From positions 26,871 through 90,870 of the forward strand of contig AQUE01000001.1 of the NCBI GenBank assembly GCA_000371845.1: DNA of 64,000 nucleotides. Direction: 5' to 3'. The notes beneath the pieces are model-generated. The model ran no database searches, was not told the DNA's origin, and was given only the letters and a program-made list of their open reading frames with translations. Positions 39,080-49,766 of this stretch are shown here, in pieces (within the stretch, counting starts at the first letter, position 1; every line of letters begins with the position of its first letter). The position numbers and the translations under genes are program-made. The DNA is from an alpha proteobacterium SCGC AAA280-P20 (GTDB lineage Bacteria; Pseudomonadota; Alphaproteobacteria; Pelagibacterales; Pelagibacteraceae).

Positions 39080-42000
39080 TTAATTTGTTAATTCAATATT
39101 CAAACCTAAAGATCTGATTTCTTTAATTAAAACGTTAAATGACTCGGGAACTCCTGACTCAAAATCATCGTCACCTTTAACAATAGTTTCATAAACCTTT
39201 GTTCTTCCGGCTACATCATCAGATTTAATTGTTAAAATTTCTTGCAATGTATAAGCAGCTCCATAAGCTTCTAACGCCCAAACTTCCATTTCTCCAAATC
39301 TTTGGCCACCAAATTGAGCTTTTCCTCCCAAAGGTTGTTGTGTAACTAAGCTGTAAGGACCAGTAGAACGAGCATGGATTTTATCATCAACCATGTGAGC
39401 TAATTTCAACATATAAATAATTCCAACTGTAACTTGACGATCAATTTTTTCACCAGTTCTGCCATCATATAAATCAGTCTGACCAGATTCTGGTAAACCG
39501 CAAAATTTTAACATATCAGTGACATCATTTACGCTTGCTCCATCAAAAACTGGTGTGGCTATAGGAACACCGCTTGATAAATTGTAACTTAATTCACCAA
39601 GTTCTGAATCGGATAAATTTTTAATTTCATCACCTATTTCTCCTTTGTAAATTTTTCCTAAGTAGCTTTTTAATTCTTCTTTTTTAGAGGAGTTTTTTTG
39701 AACATCTTCAATTAACTTTTTAATTTTTTCACCCATTTCAGAACATGCCCATCCTAAATGTGTCTCTAAAATTTGACCCACATTCATACGGCTTGGCACG
39801 CCTAATGGATTTAAAACAATATCAACTGGTCTTCCGTCTTTCATATAAGGCATATCTTCTGCTGGCACAATTCGACTAATAACTCCTTTGTTACCATGTC
39901 TTCCTGCCATTTTATCTCCAGCTTGAAGTTTTCTCTTCATAGCAACAAAGACTTTTACCATTTTCATAACGCCTGGTAATAAATCGTCACCTTTTTGAAT
40001 TTTATCTACTTGGTCTTCAAATCTAGTTTGAATATCTTTTTTAGCTTTAACAAATTGTTCTTTTAAAATTGCTAAATTAGATTGAACTTTTTTATCTTCT
40101 ATAACTAACTTGAATAACTCATTTGCTGTTAGTTCAGATAAATTGTCCTCTGATAAAACCGTTCCTTTTTTTAAAGATTTAAAATCTTCTTCAACCTTAG
40201 CAGAAACTAGCGTGCCTTTAACTCTCGCTTTAATGTTAGATTCTAATATTTCCTCTTCAGCATTTTTATCGTTTTGAACTGACTCAATTTCGGCTCTTTC
40301 AATAGAAATTGCTCTTTCATCTTTTTCAATTCCATGTCTGTTAAATACTCTTACTTCAACTACAACTCCATTTGTTCCTGAAGGCATTTTTAAAGATGAA
40401 TCTCTTACATCAATTGCTTTTTCACCGAAAATTGCCCTTAACAATTTTTCTTCAGCATTTACTGGTGAATCTCCTTTTGGAGTAACTTTTCCAACTAATA
40501 TATCTCCAGGTTTAACTTCTGCTCCAACATAGACAACGCCGGATTCATCTAAATTAATTAAATTTTCTTCTGCAGTGCTTGGAATGTCTCTAGTAATTTC
40601 TTCAGGACCAAGTTTTGTATCTCTTGCCATAATGCTATATTCTTCAATGTGAATTGAAGTAAAAACATCATCTGTCACACATCTTTCAGAAATTAATATC
40701 GAATCCTCAAAATTGTAACCACGCCATGGCATGAATGCCACCATTACGTTTTTACCTAAAGCTAATTCACCAAATTGAGTTGAAGGACCATCTGCAATGA
40801 CATCTCCTTTTCTAATTTTATCACCTACTTTAACTAATGGTCGTTGATTAATACATGTGTTCTGATTAGATCTTTGAAATTTACTTAAGTTGTAAATATC
40901 AACACCAGATTTTGTAAGATCTTTTTCGCTAGTTACTCTGACAACAATTCTTTTTCCATCAATTTTATCCACGACACCATCTCTTTTTGCAACTAAAGTA
41001 GCTCCAGAATCTACAGCAACATCTTTTTCTATTCCCGTTCCAACTAATGGAGATTCATTTTTAATCAAAGGAACTGCTTGTCTCATCATGTTAGATCCCA
41101 TCAACGCTCTGTTGGCATCGTCATTTTCTAAAAAAGGAATTAAGGCTGCAGCAACAGACACAACTTGTTTTGGTGAAACGTCCATAAAGTCAACGTTTTC
41201 AGGTTTCGCTAATTCAAATCCTAACGATTTTCTGCAAGAAACTAAATCATCGACAAAAGTATTTTCTTTGCTTAATGGAGAGTTTGCTTGGGCAATTGTA
41301 TATTTGCCTTCCTCCATCGCAGATAAATAATGAATCTCTTTTGTAACTTTACCATTAACCACTTTTCTATATGGACTTTCAATGAAGCCATATTTATTAA
41401 TTCTTGAATAAGTCGCTAAACTATTAATTAATCCAATATTTGGTCCTTCCGGTGTTTCGATAGGACATATTCTTCCATAATGAGTTGGGTGAACATCTCG
41501 AACTTCAAATCCTGCTCTCTCTCTATTTAATCCACCAGGTCCAAGGGCTGACACTCTTCTTTTATGAGTAATTTCAGCAAGTGGGTTTGTTTGGTCCATG
41601 AATTGAGATAATGGAGAAGTTCCAAAAAATTCTTTAAGACAGGCAGCAATTGGTTTTGCATTAATTAAATCTTGAGGCATTACTGAATCAATTTCAACAG
41701 AAGCCATTTTTTCTTTAATAGCTCTTTCCATTCTTATTAATCCAATTCTAAATTGATTTTCTACAAGTTCCCCAACCGATCTAAGTCTTCGATTTCCAAG
41801 ATGGTCAATGTCATCTACTTCGCCTTTTCCATCTTTTAGGTCCAGCATATGCTTAACGATAGTAACGATGTCTTCTTTTCTAAGAACAGTTAATTTGGGA
41901 TCGCAATCAAGGTCCATTCTCGCATTCATTTTTACTCGACCTGTTTCTGAAAGATCATATCTTGTGTGATTAAAGAATAGGTTGCCAAATAAATTTTTAG

Positions 42001-43162
42001 CTGTTTCTATTGTTGGTGGCTCTCCTGGTCTTAAAACACGATAAATATCCATGCTAGCTTCATCCTGATTAAGATTTTTATCAATAGTTAAGGTATTTCT
42101 TAAAAATGGCCCTCTATTTACGCCATCAATATCGAGTAGATAAATTGTTTTTGTCTTAAGATCTGTAAGTTTAGTAATTAAATCATTAGAAATTTCATCT
42201 CCAGATTCAGCAATTACTTCGCCAGTTTTTTCATTAATAATATCGTTAGCTAAATACTTTCCAAATAAATCAGGGGTCTTAACTAGGTAGCTATTAAGTC
42301 CTTCTTTCTTTAATTTTAATGCCATTGGATACAAAATTTTTGTATCTTTTTTGATAATAACTTTTTTAGTTTCAGCGTTAATTAAATCATTTTTTAACTT
42401 AAAATTTCTAAAATTCTCTGGAGTAAATTTTGTTTTCCACTCATCTTCTGAGGTTAGATCGTATCTAATATTTTCATAAAAAAGACTTAAAATATCGTCT
42501 CTGTTATAACCGAGAGCCATTAATAATGTCGTTACTGGCAACTTTCTTTTTCTATCAATTCTAAAATTTAAAATATCTTTTGTGTCATATTCAAAATCTA
42601 ACCAAGATCCTCTGTAAGGAATAACCCTGCAGCTAAATAATAATTTTCCACTTGCATGAGTCTTTCCTTTATCATGATCGAAGAAAACTCCTGGACTTCT
42701 GTGCATCTGGTTTACGCAAACTCTTTCAATTCCATTTACAACAAATGTTCCTCTTGGCGTCATAAGAGGAATATCACTCATATAAACTTCTTGTTCTTTA
42801 GCAGACAAAACTTGTTTTGTTTGTTTTTCCTCATTGATGTCATAGGCAACTAATCTAAGTGTTGCTTTTAATGCTGCTGAATATGTAAGTCCTCTTTGAT
42901 TGCATTCTTGAACTGTATATTTAGGTTTTTCAAATCGGTATGAAATATATTCTATAGTTGCGAGTCCTGAAAATTCTTCTATTGGAAAAATATCTTTAAA
43001 TACTTTTGTAATTCCAGAATCAATCTTATGCTCTGTATTTGCTTCTAAAAAATTTTTATAAGAGTTAACTTGGACTTCTATTAAATCGGGAATATTAAGT
43101 ATATTTTCTAATTTACCAAAACTTTTTCTAACTTTTTTCTTATCTGTAAAAGATAACAACAT
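39080..43162 (-). CDS. rpoB: DNA-directed RNA polymerase subunit beta
   Basis: The 1360-residue beta subunit completes the polymerase active site. The rifampicin region around [26 protein letters not shown] (in parts) is wild type at the usual resistance positions (Asp, His and Ser equivalents present). Other signatures are [37 protein letters not shown] and, at the end, [24 protein letters not shown] (in parts). The start at 43162 lies only 10 bases after a hairpin and has no clear Shine-Dalgarno. Confidence 0.98.
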   Translation of the reverse strand: MLLSFTDKKKVRKSFGKLENILNIPDLIEVQVNSYKNFLEANTEHKIDSGITKVFKDIFPIEEFSGLATIEYISYRFEKPKYTVQECNQRGLTYSAALKATLRLVAYDINEEKQTKQVLSAKEQEVYMSDIPLMTPRGTFVVNGIERVCVNQMHRSPGVFFDHDKGKTHASGKLLFSCRVIPYRGSWLDFEYDTKDILNFRIDRKRKLPVTTLLMALGYNRDDILSLFYENIRYDLTSEDEWKTKFTPENFRNFKLKNDLINAETKKVIIKKDTKILYPMALKLKKEGLNSYLVKTPDLFGKYLANDIINEKTGEVIAESGDEISNDLITKLTDLKTKTIYLLDIDGVNRGPFLRNTLTIDKNLNQDEASMDIYRVLRPGEPPTIETAKNLFGNLFFNHTRYDLSETGRVKMNARMDLDCDPKLTVLRKEDIVTIVKHMLDLKDGKGEVDDIDHLGNRRLRSVGELVENQFRIGLIRMERAIKEKMASVEIDSVMPQDLINAKPIAACLKEFFGTSPLSQFMDQTNPLAEITHKRRVSALGPGGLNRERAGFEVRDVHPTHYGRICPIETPEGPNIGLINSLATYSRINKYGFIESPYRKVVNGKVTKEIHYLSAMEEGKYTIAQANSPLSKENTFVDDLVSCRKSLGFELAKPENVDFMDVSPKQVVSVAAALIPFLENDDANRALMGSNMMRQAVPLIKNESPLVGTGIEKDVAVDSGATLVAKRDGVVDKIDGKRIVVRVTSEKDLTKSGVDIYNLSKFQRSNQNTCINQRPLVKVGDKIRKGDVIADGPSTQFGELALGKNVMVAFMPWRGYNFEDSILISERCVTDDVFTSIHIEEYSIMARDTKLGPEEITRDIPSTAEENLINLDESGVVYVGAEVKPGDILVGKVTPKGDSPVNAEEKLLRAIFGEKAIDVRDSSLKMPSGTNGVVVEVRVFNRHGIEKDERAISIERAEIESVQNDKNAEEEILESNIKARVKGTLVSAKVEEDFKSLKKGTVLSEDNLSELTANELFKLVIEDKKVQSNLAILKEQFVKAKKDIQTRFEDQVDKIQKGDDLLPGVMKMVKVFVAMKRKLQAGDKMAGRHGNKGVISRIVPAEDMPYMKDGRPVDIVLNPLGVPSRMNVGQILETHLGWACSEMGEKIKKLIEDVQKNSSKKEELKSYLGKIYKGEIGDEIKNLSDSELGELSYNLSSGVPIATPVFDGASVNDVTDMLKFCGLPESGQTDLYDGRTGEKIDRQVTVGIIYMLKLAHMVDDKIHARSTGPYSLVTQQPLGGKAQFGGQRFGEMEVWALEAYGAAYTLQEILTIKSDDVAGRTKVYETIVKGDDDFESGVPESFNVLIKEIRSLGLNIELTN

Positions 43163-43172
43163 AGTTTATTAA

Positions 43173-43192
43173 CCGAATATTTTATTATCCGG
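43173..43192 (-). promoter_or_regulatory. hairpin in the rplL-rpoB spacer
   Basis: On the minus strand CCGGAUA (43192-43186) pairs with UAUUCGG (43179-43173) across a 6-nt A-rich loop, 10 nt before the rpoB ATG. There is no U-run, so it is not a simple terminator. E. coli has an attenuator and an RNase III site in the same spacer. The analogy is positional only. Confidence 0.45.
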
Positions 43193-43212
43193 CTCTAAAA
43201 AAAAATTTAAAT

Positions 43213-43587
43213 TTACTTAAGTTCTACTTTTGCGCCAACTGCTTCAAGTTTCTTTTTAACATCGTCAGCATCTTTTTTGCTAACGCCAGCTTTAAGTTGT
43301 TTTGGTGCACCTTCAACTAAATCTTTAGCTTCTTTTAAACCTAAACCAGTAAACGCTCTTACTTCTTTAATTACTCCAATCTTGTTGTCACCTGATGAAA
43401 CAAGATTAACTATGAAATCATTTTTTTCTTCAGCTGCTGCTCCGCCTGCTGCCGCTGCTGGAGCTGCTGCTGCTACTGGAGCTGCTGCTGACACACCCCA
43501 TTTTTCTTCTAAAGTTTTTGAAAGTTCTGCTGCTTCAACAACAGTTAGTTTTGATAATTCTTCTACAATTTTATTTAAGTCTGGCAT
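43213..43587 (-). CDS. rplL: 50S ribosomal protein L7/L12
   Basis: L7/L12 forms the stalk that recruits translational GTPases. The 124-residue protein has the dimerising N-terminal helices ([23 protein letters not shown], in parts), an Ala-rich hinge near residues 35-52, and the C-terminal factor-binding domain ([27 protein letters not shown], in parts). It lies 19 bases after rplJ. Confidence 0.98.
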   Translation of the reverse strand: MPDLNKIVEELSKLTVVEAAELSKTLEEKWGVSAAAPVAAAAPAAAAGGAAAEEKNDFIVNLVSSGDNKIGVIKEVRAFTGLGLKEAKDLVEGAPKQLKAGVSKKDADDVKKKLEAVGAKVELK

Positions 43588-43606
43588 TTTGAATATCCTA
43601 GTGGGT

Positions 43607-44116
43607 TTAGTTTTTTAAATTTTTAGCGTGCATCAAATTAACTATTTTTGCGCTTGGTGCAAGCAAAATACTAACAATTTTTTGAGCTGGGGCAGCTAAA
43701 ATACCTACAATTTTAGCTCTTGCTTCGTTTAACGTAGGTAAAGTTGCTATATGAGCAACATCTGATGGCTCTAAAAGCTTCTCATCCATTAGACCGCCAA
43801 GAATTTTTAACTTTTCATTCCCTTTAGAAAAAGTAACCAAAGTCTTCGCAAGAGTAATAGGATCTTTTGAACACGCGATAGCTGTTGGTCCTTTAAAAAA
43901 TTTTTCTAACTTTTCAGCTTTAGATCCTTTAAGTGCAATTTTAGTAATTCTATTTTTTGTGATTTTTAAAAAAGCTCCGCTTTCTCTCATTTTAGCACGA
44001 AGACTTTCTAAATCTTTAACAGTAATACCTTCGTAATGATAAACTAAAATACCTTCATTAGCTGCAATGACAGATTTTAAATCATTCACGTATGTATTTT
44101 TTTGTTCTCTATTCAT
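43607..44116 (-). CDS. rplJ: 50S ribosomal protein L10
   Basis: L10 anchors the L7/L12 stalk. The 169 residues begin [17 protein letters not shown] and include the RNA-binding [22 protein letters not shown]-terminal helix carries the L12-binding sites. The start overlaps the rplA stop by one base, so there is no room for an L10 leader of the E. coli kind. Any autoregulation would have to act elsewhere. Confidence 0.97.
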   Translation of the reverse strand: MNREQKNTYVNDLKSVIAANEGILVYHYEGITVKDLESLRAKMRESGAFLKITKNRITKIALKGSKAEKLEKFFKGPTAIACSKDPITLAKTLVTFSKGNEKLKILGGLMDEKLLEPSDVAHIATLPTLNEARAKIVGILAAPAQKIVSILLAPSAKIVNLMHAKNLKN

Positions 44117-44808
44117 TATATGCTCGATAATTGAAGTTTAATTGAAGGCCCCATAGTTGTAGATAAATAAATTGAATTTATAAAGTTCCCTTTAATGCCA
44201 GCTGGCTTTTCTTTTGAAACAACTTCATAAACACTTTTAAAATTTTCAGATAATTCTTTGTCGGAAAATTTAACTTTGCCGATTGACAAACCTAAATTTC
44301 CGTCTTTATCACATTTAATTTCAATTCTGCCTTTCTTAATTGCCTCTACAGTAGACTTTATATCTTTTGCAACAGTTCCCAATTTTGGATTAGGCATTAA
44401 TCCTTTTGGTCCAAGAACTTTTCCTAACTTTCCAACTTTTGCCATCATGTCAGGTGTTGAAATTAATACATCGAAATTTACTTTTCCCGAATTGATCTCG
44501 TTAATCAAATCTTCTGATCCTGTTATTTCAGCTCCTGAAGATTTAGCTTCGCTCAGTTTGTCGTTACCACAAATAACTGCAACTTTAACTTTTCTACCGT
44601 TACCATTTGGTAAATCTACTACTGTTCTTAAATTTTGATCTGTTTTAGCTTTGTCAATATTTAAAAAGAAAATAGCCTCCATTGATTCTGGAAACTTTGT
44701 ATTGGATTTTGTTTTTAATAATTTGATAGCTTCAGGTAACGCTAGTTCTTTTGTCTTATCGTGTCCCTTGATTAAAGCTGTGTATCTTTTTGAATGTTTT
44801 TTCGACAT
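44116..44808 (-). CDS. rplA: 50S ribosomal protein L1
   Basis: L1 forms the mobile stalk at the E site. The 230 residues include KSNTKFPESMEAIFFLNID, VDLPNGNGRKVKVAVI, MAKVGKLGKVLGPKGLMPNPKLGTV (in parts) and the end YLSTTMGPSIKL. It shares single bases with rplK at its start and with rplJ at its end. Confidence 0.98.
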   Translation of the reverse strand: MSKKHSKRYTALIKGHDKTKELALPEAIKLLKTKSNTKFPESMEAIFFLNIDKAKTDQNLRTVVDLPNGNGRKVKVAVICGNDKLSEAKSSGAEITGSEDLINEINSGKVNFDVLISTPDMMAKVGKLGKVLGPKGLMPNPKLGTVAKDIKSTVEAIKKGRIEIKCDKDGNLGLSIGKVKFSDKELSENFKSVYEVVSKEKPAGIKGNFINSIYLSTTMGPSIKLQLSSI

Positions 44809-45233
44809 TAATCTTTTACCTCAACTCCCATTGATCTTGCTGAACCAGCTATAATTTTAATCGCTTGCTCAATATCAAAAGCATTTAAATCTTTCATTTT
44901 AATTTCTGCAATTTTTTTAAGCTGAGCTTTAGTAATAGATCCAGCAACAACTCTTCCTGGTTCTTTGGAGCCACTCTTAAGTTTAATAGCTTCTTTGATT
45001 AAAAAAGATGCAGGTGGAGTTTTAATTATAAAATCAAATTTTTTATCTTTATAAATAGTAATAACAACTGGAACTGGTTGTCCCATTAAAGATTTAGTTT
45101 TGTCATTAAATGATTTGCAAAATTCCATTATATTAACACCTCTTTGTCCAAGAGCAGGTCCAACAGGAGGGGCCGGGTTGGCTTGACCACCTTTAATTTG
45201 TAATTTTAAAATTCCAGAAATTTCTTTAGCCAT
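44808..45233 (-). CDS. rplK: 50S ribosomal protein L11
   Basis: L11 forms the GTPase-associated region with 23S rRNA. The 141 residues carry [28 protein letters not shown] (in parts) with the proline-rich thiostrepton-contact helix, and the C-domain ends [13 protein letters not shown]. It lies 2 bases after nusG. Confidence 0.98.
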   Translation of the reverse strand: MAKEISGILKLQIKGGQANPAPPVGPALGQRGVNIMEFCKSFNDKTKSLMGQPVPVVITIYKDKKFDFIIKTPPASFLIKEAIKLKSGSKEPGRVVAGSITKAQLKKIAEIKMKDLNAFDIEQAIKIIAGSARSMGVEVKD

Positions 45234-45235
45234 AC

Positions 45236-45763
45236 TTAAATCTTTTCTACCTGTCCGTATTCTAACTCTACAGGTGTGGGCCTACCAAATATCGAAACAG
45301 AAACCTTTAGTCTAGACTTTTCTTCATCAACGCCCTCTACTAAACCACTAAATGAAGCAAAAGGTCCATCACATACTCTTACTTGTTCTCCTATATCAAA
45401 GCTTATGCTAGTTGAAGGTTTAAGAGCTCCGTCTTCAATTTTTCCCATAATTTTTGTAACTTCTGCTTCTGAAATTGGAGTGGGTTTTCCTGGGACACCT
45501 AAAAATCCTGTAATTCTTTTTATAGATTTAATTAAATGATAAACTTGATCATTCATATCAAGCTTAGCTAAAAAATAGCCTGGAAAATATTTTTTTTCAG
45601 AAGTTGTTCTTTTACCCTTTTTTACTTCAGTTACTTCATGCGTTGGAACTAATGTCTCTTCGAAGTGATGCGCTAAACCTTCTTTTTCAAGTTTCTCAGG
45701 AATAAGACTAGCTACTTTCTTTTCTGCTCCTGAATGAGCCTGAATTATATACCATTTCATCAT
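45236..45763 (-). CDS. nusG: transcription termination/antitermination factor NusG
   Basis: NusG binds RNA polymerase through its N-domain and Rho or S10 through its KOW domain. The 175 residues begin [17 protein letters not shown], contain the polymerase-binding [13 protein letters not shown] and [18 protein letters not shown], and end with the KOW segment [27 protein letters not shown] (in parts). It lies in the usual secE-nusG-rplK order. Confidence 0.97.
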   Translation of the reverse strand: MMKWYIIQAHSGAEKKVASLIPEKLEKEGLAHHFEETLVPTHEVTEVKKGKRTTSEKKYFPGYFLAKLDMNDQVYHLIKSIKRITGFLGVPGKPTPISEAEVTKIMGKIEDGALKPSTSISFDIGEQVRVCDGPFASFSGLVEGVDEEKSRLKVSVSIFGRPTPVELEYGQVEKI

Positions 45764-45766
45764 AAG

Positions 45767-45952
45767 TTAAATTCCCAGTAAATAATTTAAACCTAGTTTA
45801 AAAATTTGGTCTAATAACAAAAAAAATAAAGCCGCTATTACAGACATAACAAAAACTGTAAATGCCCCAATAGTAGTTTCTTTTCTTGTTGGCCAAGATA
45901 TTTTTAAAGCCTCCTGCTTAACAGATCTTAAAAATTGAATAGGGTTAAACAT
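45767..45952 (-). CDS. secE: preprotein translocase subunit SecE
   Basis: SecE clamps SecY. The 61 residues have the amphipathic FLRSVKQEALKISWPTRKETT motif (in parts) followed by one membrane helix (TVFVMSVIAALFFLLLDQIF). This is the short single-helix form typical of most bacteria. It lies between tRNA-Trp and nusG. Confidence 0.95.
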   Translation of the reverse strand: MFNPIQFLRSVKQEALKISWPTRKETTIGAFTVFVMSVIAALFFLLLDQIFKLGLNYLLGI

Positions 45953-45965
45953 ATTTAATAATCTG

Positions 45966-46041
45966 TGGCAGGAGTGGAGGGACTTGAACCCGCAACCTCC
46001 GGTTTTGGAGACCGGCGCTCTACCAATTGAGCTACACTCCT
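45966..46041 (-). tRNA. tRNA-Trp (CCA)
   Basis: The 76-nt cloverleaf begins AGGAGTGTAGCTC. The anticodon loop is CTCCAAA with anticodon CCA, the T-loop is GTTCAAG, and a 3' CCA is encoded. It sits between tuf and secE, the classical position, and is probably processed from the tuf-secE transcript. Confidence 0.97.
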
Positions 46042-46046
46042 AAGAT

Positions 46047-47234
46047 TTATTCTATAATCTTAGTAACTACTCCAGCTCCTACGGTTCTGCCTCCTTCTCT
46101 AATCGCAAATTTCAAATTATTATCCATCGCAATTGGAGTGATTAGGGTAACAGTCATTTTAGCATCGTCACCAGGCATAATCATCTCAACACCAGCTGGT
46201 AACAAAACTTCTCCTGTAACGTCTGTAGTTCTAAAGTAGAACTGAGGACGATATTTAGTAAAGAATGGAGTATGTCTTCCCCCCTCTTCTTTTTTCAGAA
46301 TGTAAGCTTGAGCTTCAAATTTAGTATGTGGCTTAATTGATCCTGGTTTAGCCAAAACTTGTCCTCTTTCCACTTGATCACGTTCAATACCTCTTAAAAG
46401 AATACCTACGTTATCTCCTGCTTCACCTGAGTCTAAAAGTTTTCTAAACATTTCAACACCTGTACAAACAGATTTTTGAGTAGCTTTAATTCCGATGATT
46501 TCCATTTCTTCACCAGTCTTAATTACACCTGCTTCAATTCTACCAGTAACAACTGTTCCTCGGCCAGAAATTGAAAAAACGTCTTCAATCGGCATTAAGA
46601 AAGGTTTATCTTTTGGTCTGTTTGGTTGTGGAATAAATGAATCAACGGCATCCATTAATGCAAGAATTGGTTTTTCTCCAAGTTCAGCATCACCTTCAAT
46701 TGCTTTTAATGCTGATCCTTTAATAATTGGAGTTTTGTCTCCAGGGTATCCATAAGAAGTTAGAAGTTCTCTAATTTCCATTTCAACAAGATCTAAAAGT
46801 TCTTTGTCATTAACTGTGTCTACTTTATTTAAAAAAACAACTAGAGCCGGAACTCCAACTTGTCTTGCTAAAAGAATGTGTTCTCTAGTTTGTGGCATTG
46901 GGCCATCAGCTGCATTCACAACTAAAATAGCTCCGTCCATTTGTGCGGCACCAGTGATCATGTTTTTCACATAGTCAGCGTGTCCTGGACAATCAACGTG
47001 TGCATAGTGACGTTTTGCTGTTTCGTATTCAACGTGAGCTGTAGAAATAGTAATACCTCTTGCTTTTTCTTCAGGTGTTTTGTCAATCTGATCGTAAGCA
47101 ACAAATTTTGCTCCTCCAGTTTTTGCAAGAACTTTTGTGATCGCGGCTGTTAAAGTTGTTTTACCATGATCGACGTGACCAATAGTACCAATGTTACAAT
47201 GTGGTTTCGTTCTTTGAAATTTTTCCTTAGACAT
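46047..47234 (-). CDS. tuf: elongation factor Tu
   Basis: EF-Tu delivers aminoacyl-tRNA to the ribosome. The 395-residue protein has G1 [11 protein letters not shown]2 ARGITI, G3 [10 protein letters not shown]4 NKVDT and G5 SALK, and the domain 2-3 segments [14 protein letters not shown] and [15 protein letters not shown]. It is the only tuf in the window and lies in the secE context rather than between fusA and rpsJ. Confidence 0.98.
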   Translation of the reverse strand: MSKEKFQRTKPHCNIGTIGHVDHGKTTLTAAITKVLAKTGGAKFVAYDQIDKTPEEKARGITISTAHVEYETAKRHYAHVDCPGHADYVKNMITGAAQMDGAILVVNAADGPMPQTREHILLARQVGVPALVVFLNKVDTVNDKELLDLVEMEIRELLTSYGYPGDKTPIIKGSALKAIEGDAELGEKPILALMDAVDSFIPQPNRPKDKPFLMPIEDVFSISGRGTVVTGRIEAGVIKTGEEMEIIGIKATQKSVCTGVEMFRKLLDSGEAGDNVGILLRGIERDQVERGQVLAKPGSIKPHTKFEAQAYILKKEEGGRHTPFFTKYRPQFYFRTTDVTGEVLLPAGVEMIMPGDDAKMTVTLITPIAMDNNLKFAIREGGRTVGAGVVTKIIE

Positions 47235-47276
47235 TTACTTTTTCTACACCTCTCAGTTTATTATTAATTTTTAATC

Positions 47277-47350
47277 TGGAGCGGGTGAAGAGAATCGAAC
47301 TCTCACAACCAGCTTGGAAGGCTGGAGTTCTACCATTGAACTACACCCGC
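47277..47350 (-). tRNA. tRNA-Gly (UCC)
   Basis: The 74-nt cloverleaf begins GCGGGTGTAGTTC. The anticodon loop is CTTCCAA with anticodon TCC, the T-loop is GTTCGAT, and an encoded CCA follows discriminator U. It lies 42 bp upstream of tuf on the same strand. Confidence 0.97.
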
Positions 47351-47415
47351 GTAACCAAACCTTACTCCTAATTTTATTTTGTTGCCAACATTTCTTTTCT
47401 TTAAACACTCCCTCT

Positions 47416-47501
47416 TGGTGGAGGGGGAAGGATTCGAACCTTCGTAGGCCGGAGCCAACGGTTTTACAGACCGTCACCTTTAACCACTCGGTCACCCCTC
47501 C
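47416..47501 (-). tRNA. tRNA-Tyr (GUA)
   Basis: The 86-nt class II tRNA begins GGAGGGGTGACCGAG. The anticodon loop is CTGTAAA with anticodon GTA. A long variable arm is present (TTGGCTCCGGCCTACG region), the T-loop is GTTCGAA, and CCA is encoded. It is the first gene of the tRNA-Tyr, tRNA-Gly, tuf, tRNA-Trp, secE unit. Confidence 0.96.
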
Positions 47502-47623
47502 AATTTTTCACAAAACGACGGAGGTTTTGCTTTGAGTGGCTTTCAAGTGTTCTAAAAAAGAAAAATTTTACAACACAACTTCCTAACCACACTATTGCGA
47601 TTTTGAAGCTTAAAATTATGCGG

Positions 47624-47652
47624 AATATAATTAGTGAGCAATATTAATGCAA
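47624..47652 (-). promoter_or_regulatory. candidate promoter of the tRNA-Tyr/tRNA-Gly/tuf operon
   Basis: On the minus strand TTGCAT (47652-47647), a 17-bp spacer and TATATT (47629-47624) would start RNA near 47617, about 115 nt before tRNA-Tyr. The rest of the 194-bp gap to rlmB holds the divergent rlmB promoter region; I see no ORF in it. Confidence 0.5.
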
Positions 47653-47695
47653 TACATTTTTAGCTCAAATTAAGATAGTTATAACGATTAAATCA

Positions 47696-48451
47696 ATGAA
47701 AACAGGCTCATTTTGGATAGGTGGCAAACATGCAGTTTTATCTGCCATCAAAAATCCTAAAAGAAAAATAAATAAGCTAATTATTACCCAAGAAAACCAA
47801 AAGGATTTTGATCCTAAAAATTTGAATAAAAAAATTATAATTGAAATTAAAGATAAGAAAGAGATAGATAAAATTTTTATTAGCGAAAATATTGTTCATC
47901 AAGGAGTTGCTGCTGAAATAGAAAATATTCCAGTAATTGAATTAAAAGAATATTTAAAAAATATAAATAATTCCAAAAATACAATTGTTGTGCTTGATGA
48001 TATTACCGATCAAAGAAATATAGGATCAATAATAAGATCATGCAGTGCGTTTAATATTGATGCCGTTATTCTTTTAGAGAAAAATTATAATCCTAAAAAC
48101 AAAATGATGTACAAAAGTGCTAGTGGAGCAATGGAACTTGTAAATATTATACCAGTTTCAAATATCACTAATGCACTAGAGGTTCTTAAAAAAAATAATT
48201 ATTGGGTTTATGGATTAGATGGTCATGCAAAAGAAAATATTGAAGATCAAAAATGGTCAAATCAAAATGCTTTTGTTTTTGGATCTGAAGGAGAAGGACT
48301 TAGAAGACTAGTAAAAGAAAATTGTGATCATCTTATAAAAATTCAGATTAATAAAGAAATTGAAAGTTTAAATGTTTCTAATGCAGTATCCGTAACTTTG
48401 GGTATTTTTAGATTACTTGAAAAAAAAATTAAAATCCAAAACTTGATTTAA
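47696..48451 (+). CDS. rlmB: 23S rRNA (guanosine-2'-O-)-methyltransferase RlmB (SpoU family)
   Basis: RlmB methylates the ribose of G2251 in the P-loop of 23S rRNA. The 251-residue protein has an N-terminal L30e-like substrate-binding domain (FWIGGKHAVLSAI). The SPOUT domain follows with motif 1 VLDDITDQRNIGSIIRSC (about residues 100-117), motif 2 FVFGSEGEGL and motif 3 ESLNVSNAVSVTL. Other SpoU 2'-O-methylases are possible, but the N-domain and length favour RlmB. Its last 23 bases overlap the convergent marC. Confidence 0.9.
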   Translation: MKTGSFWIGGKHAVLSAIKNPKRKINKLIITQENQKDFDPKNLNKKIIIEIKDKKEIDKIFISENIVHQGVAAEIENIPVIELKEYLKNINNSKNTIVVLDDITDQRNIGSIIRSCSAFNIDAVILLEKNYNPKNKMMYKSASGAMELVNIIPVSNITNALEVLKKNNYWVYGLDGHAKENIEDQKWSNQNAFVFGSEGEGLRRLVKENCDHLIKIQINKEIESLNVSNAVSVTLGIFRLLEKKIKIQNLI

Positions 48452-49055
48452 TTCCATCTATAATAAATTGAATTGCAAGAGATGCTAAAATTAAAGCTAT
48501 AACTCTTGAAAATACATTTAAAATATTTTTGCTAGTATAGTTTGCAAGAATTGCAGAAAATATCATATGAAAAAAAGTTACAATCATTACTGCAGTTAAA
48601 GCTACATAAACCATAAATAATTTTTCAGGGGACTTAGAACTAGCATTTACTAAAAGCAAAACTGAGGTTAATGCAGCTGGTCCTGCTATTAAAGGAATAG
48701 CAAGTGGAAAAATAGCAATTTCTTCTAATGTTTTTTCATGCAAAACTTTATTGGCGCTCTCTTCTCTTCTTAATCTTCTCTTGTCTAACAACATTTCAAT
48801 TGAAATAATAAATAAAATTATTCCTCCTGCAATTTTTAAAGAATCTATTGAAACGCCAATCCAATTAAAAAAAAATTTGCCGCCGTATGCAAAAATAATT
48901 AAAACTATAAATGAAATCACGGATGCTTTGATTGCGATTTTAAATCTTTGCTCTCTTGTTGCTCCTTCGGTTAATAATAAAAATAAAGGACTAATTCCTG
49001 CTGCGTCAATAGCAACAAACAAAACAGCAAAAGAATTGAAAAAAGCTGAGCTCAT
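48429..49055 (-). CDS. MarC family integral membrane protein
   Basis: The 208-residue protein has six hydrophobic segments and the MarC/UPF0056 signatures FVAIDAAGISPLFLLLTEG near the N-terminus, GGIILFIISIEMLL and IFPLAIPLIAGPAALTSVLLL (in parts). The function of the family is unknown despite the historical multiple-antibiotic-resistance name. It is convergent with rlmB and lies about 44 bp downstream of tRNA-Asp on the same strand. Confidence 0.9.
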   Translation of the reverse strand: MSSAFFNSFAVLFVAIDAAGISPLFLLLTEGATREQRFKIAIKASVISFIVLIIFAYGGKFFFNWIGVSIDSLKIAGGIILFIISIEMLLDKRRLRREESANKVLHEKTLEEIAIFPLAIPLIAGPAALTSVLLLVNASSKSPEKLFMVYVALTAVMIVTFFHMIFSAILANYTSKNILNVFSRVIALILASLAIQFIIDGIKSSFGF

Positions 49056-49098
49056 TTAAATATTAATAAAATTATATTTCATATTCTTAATTAAATAC

Positions 49099-49176
49099 TG
49101 GCGGGAGTGACGGGACTCGAACCCGCGGCCTCCTGCGTGACAGGCAGGCGCTCTAACCAAGCTGAGCTACACCCCC
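49099..49176 (-). tRNA. tRNA-Asp (GUC)
   Basis: The 78-nt cloverleaf begins GGGGGTGTAGCTC. The anticodon loop is CTGTCAC with anticodon GTC, the T-loop is GTTCGAG, and discriminator G with CCA is encoded. One G-U pair sits in the acceptor stem. The 153-bp gap to tRNA-Val holds no ORF; it is A+T-rich with only weak promoter-like boxes. Confidence 0.97.
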
Positions 49177-49329
49177 TAAAAAAAGTGATGAAGCCAAGAT
49201 TATGCTGTCACCACAATTCAAGTTAAGTTTGAATGCAATCTTATATACTGATTTTTTTTAAATGTCTTTTGCAAAATATTGTTAGAGCTATTTTATAAAA
49301 ACATAAAAAACTCTCTATAAATGAGAAGA

Positions 49330-49405
49330 TGGTGGGCGATCAAGGACTCGAACCTAGGACCCTCTCGGTGTAAACGAGATGCTCTACCAACTGAGCTAAT
49401 CGCCC
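49330..49405 (-). tRNA. tRNA-Val (UAC)
   Basis: The 76-nt cloverleaf begins GGGCGATTAGCTC. The anticodon loop is TTTACAC with anticodon TAC, the T-loop is GTTCGAG, and CCA is encoded. It lies 50 bp downstream of the small membrane-protein ORF on the same strand. Confidence 0.97.
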
Positions 49406-49455
49406 TTAATTAAGGAGCTTTGTATAGCAATAAAAATAGAAAGTTAAAATAATAA

Positions 49456-49710
49456 TTAACGAGGTAAGTACTTTTTAAATGCAGTAGTTTTTGAAAAGAC
49501 TCTGCCTTTTAGAAGATTAAAAGTACTCAGATCTTCTTTTTTAATCTTTGAGCATGTGATTAAACCATACTGGTCTGCAAATTGATTTTTATAGAATGTC
49601 TGTTTATCCTTAAAATCATTTACACAGTTCTTTAAATAATCTCTCGGATAAAAATACCAAACTAATAGTAGTATTGGAATTATGTACCAGTATTTTTTAA
49701 TTTTCTTCAT
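49456..49710 (-). CDS. hypothetical small membrane-anchored protein, 84 residues
   Basis: I do not recognise this protein. A basic start (MKKIKKYW) leads into one hydrophobic segment (YIIPILLLVWYFYP, about residues 8-21). A charged soluble tail of about 60 residues follows, with two Cys (NCVNDF and ITCSKI) that could form a disulfide if the tail is periplasmic. It reads toward tRNA-Val and is divergent from the TauE-type exporter with only 56 bp between the starts. Codon use matches its neighbours. Confidence 0.6.
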   Translation of the reverse strand: MKKIKKYWYIIPILLLVWYFYPRDYLKNCVNDFKDKQTFYKNQFADQYGLITCSKIKKEDLSTFNLLKGRVFSKTTAFKKYLPR

Positions 49711-49766
49711 TTTTAAATATTAGCTACTATTTATTAACTAAAAATATATAAGTTAAGAACATTTTT

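Noticed and set aside
47271-47535. ORFs on both strands across tRNA-Gly and tRNA-Tyr
   Set aside because: They read through two complete tRNA cloverleafs; the protein sequences are tRNA translations.
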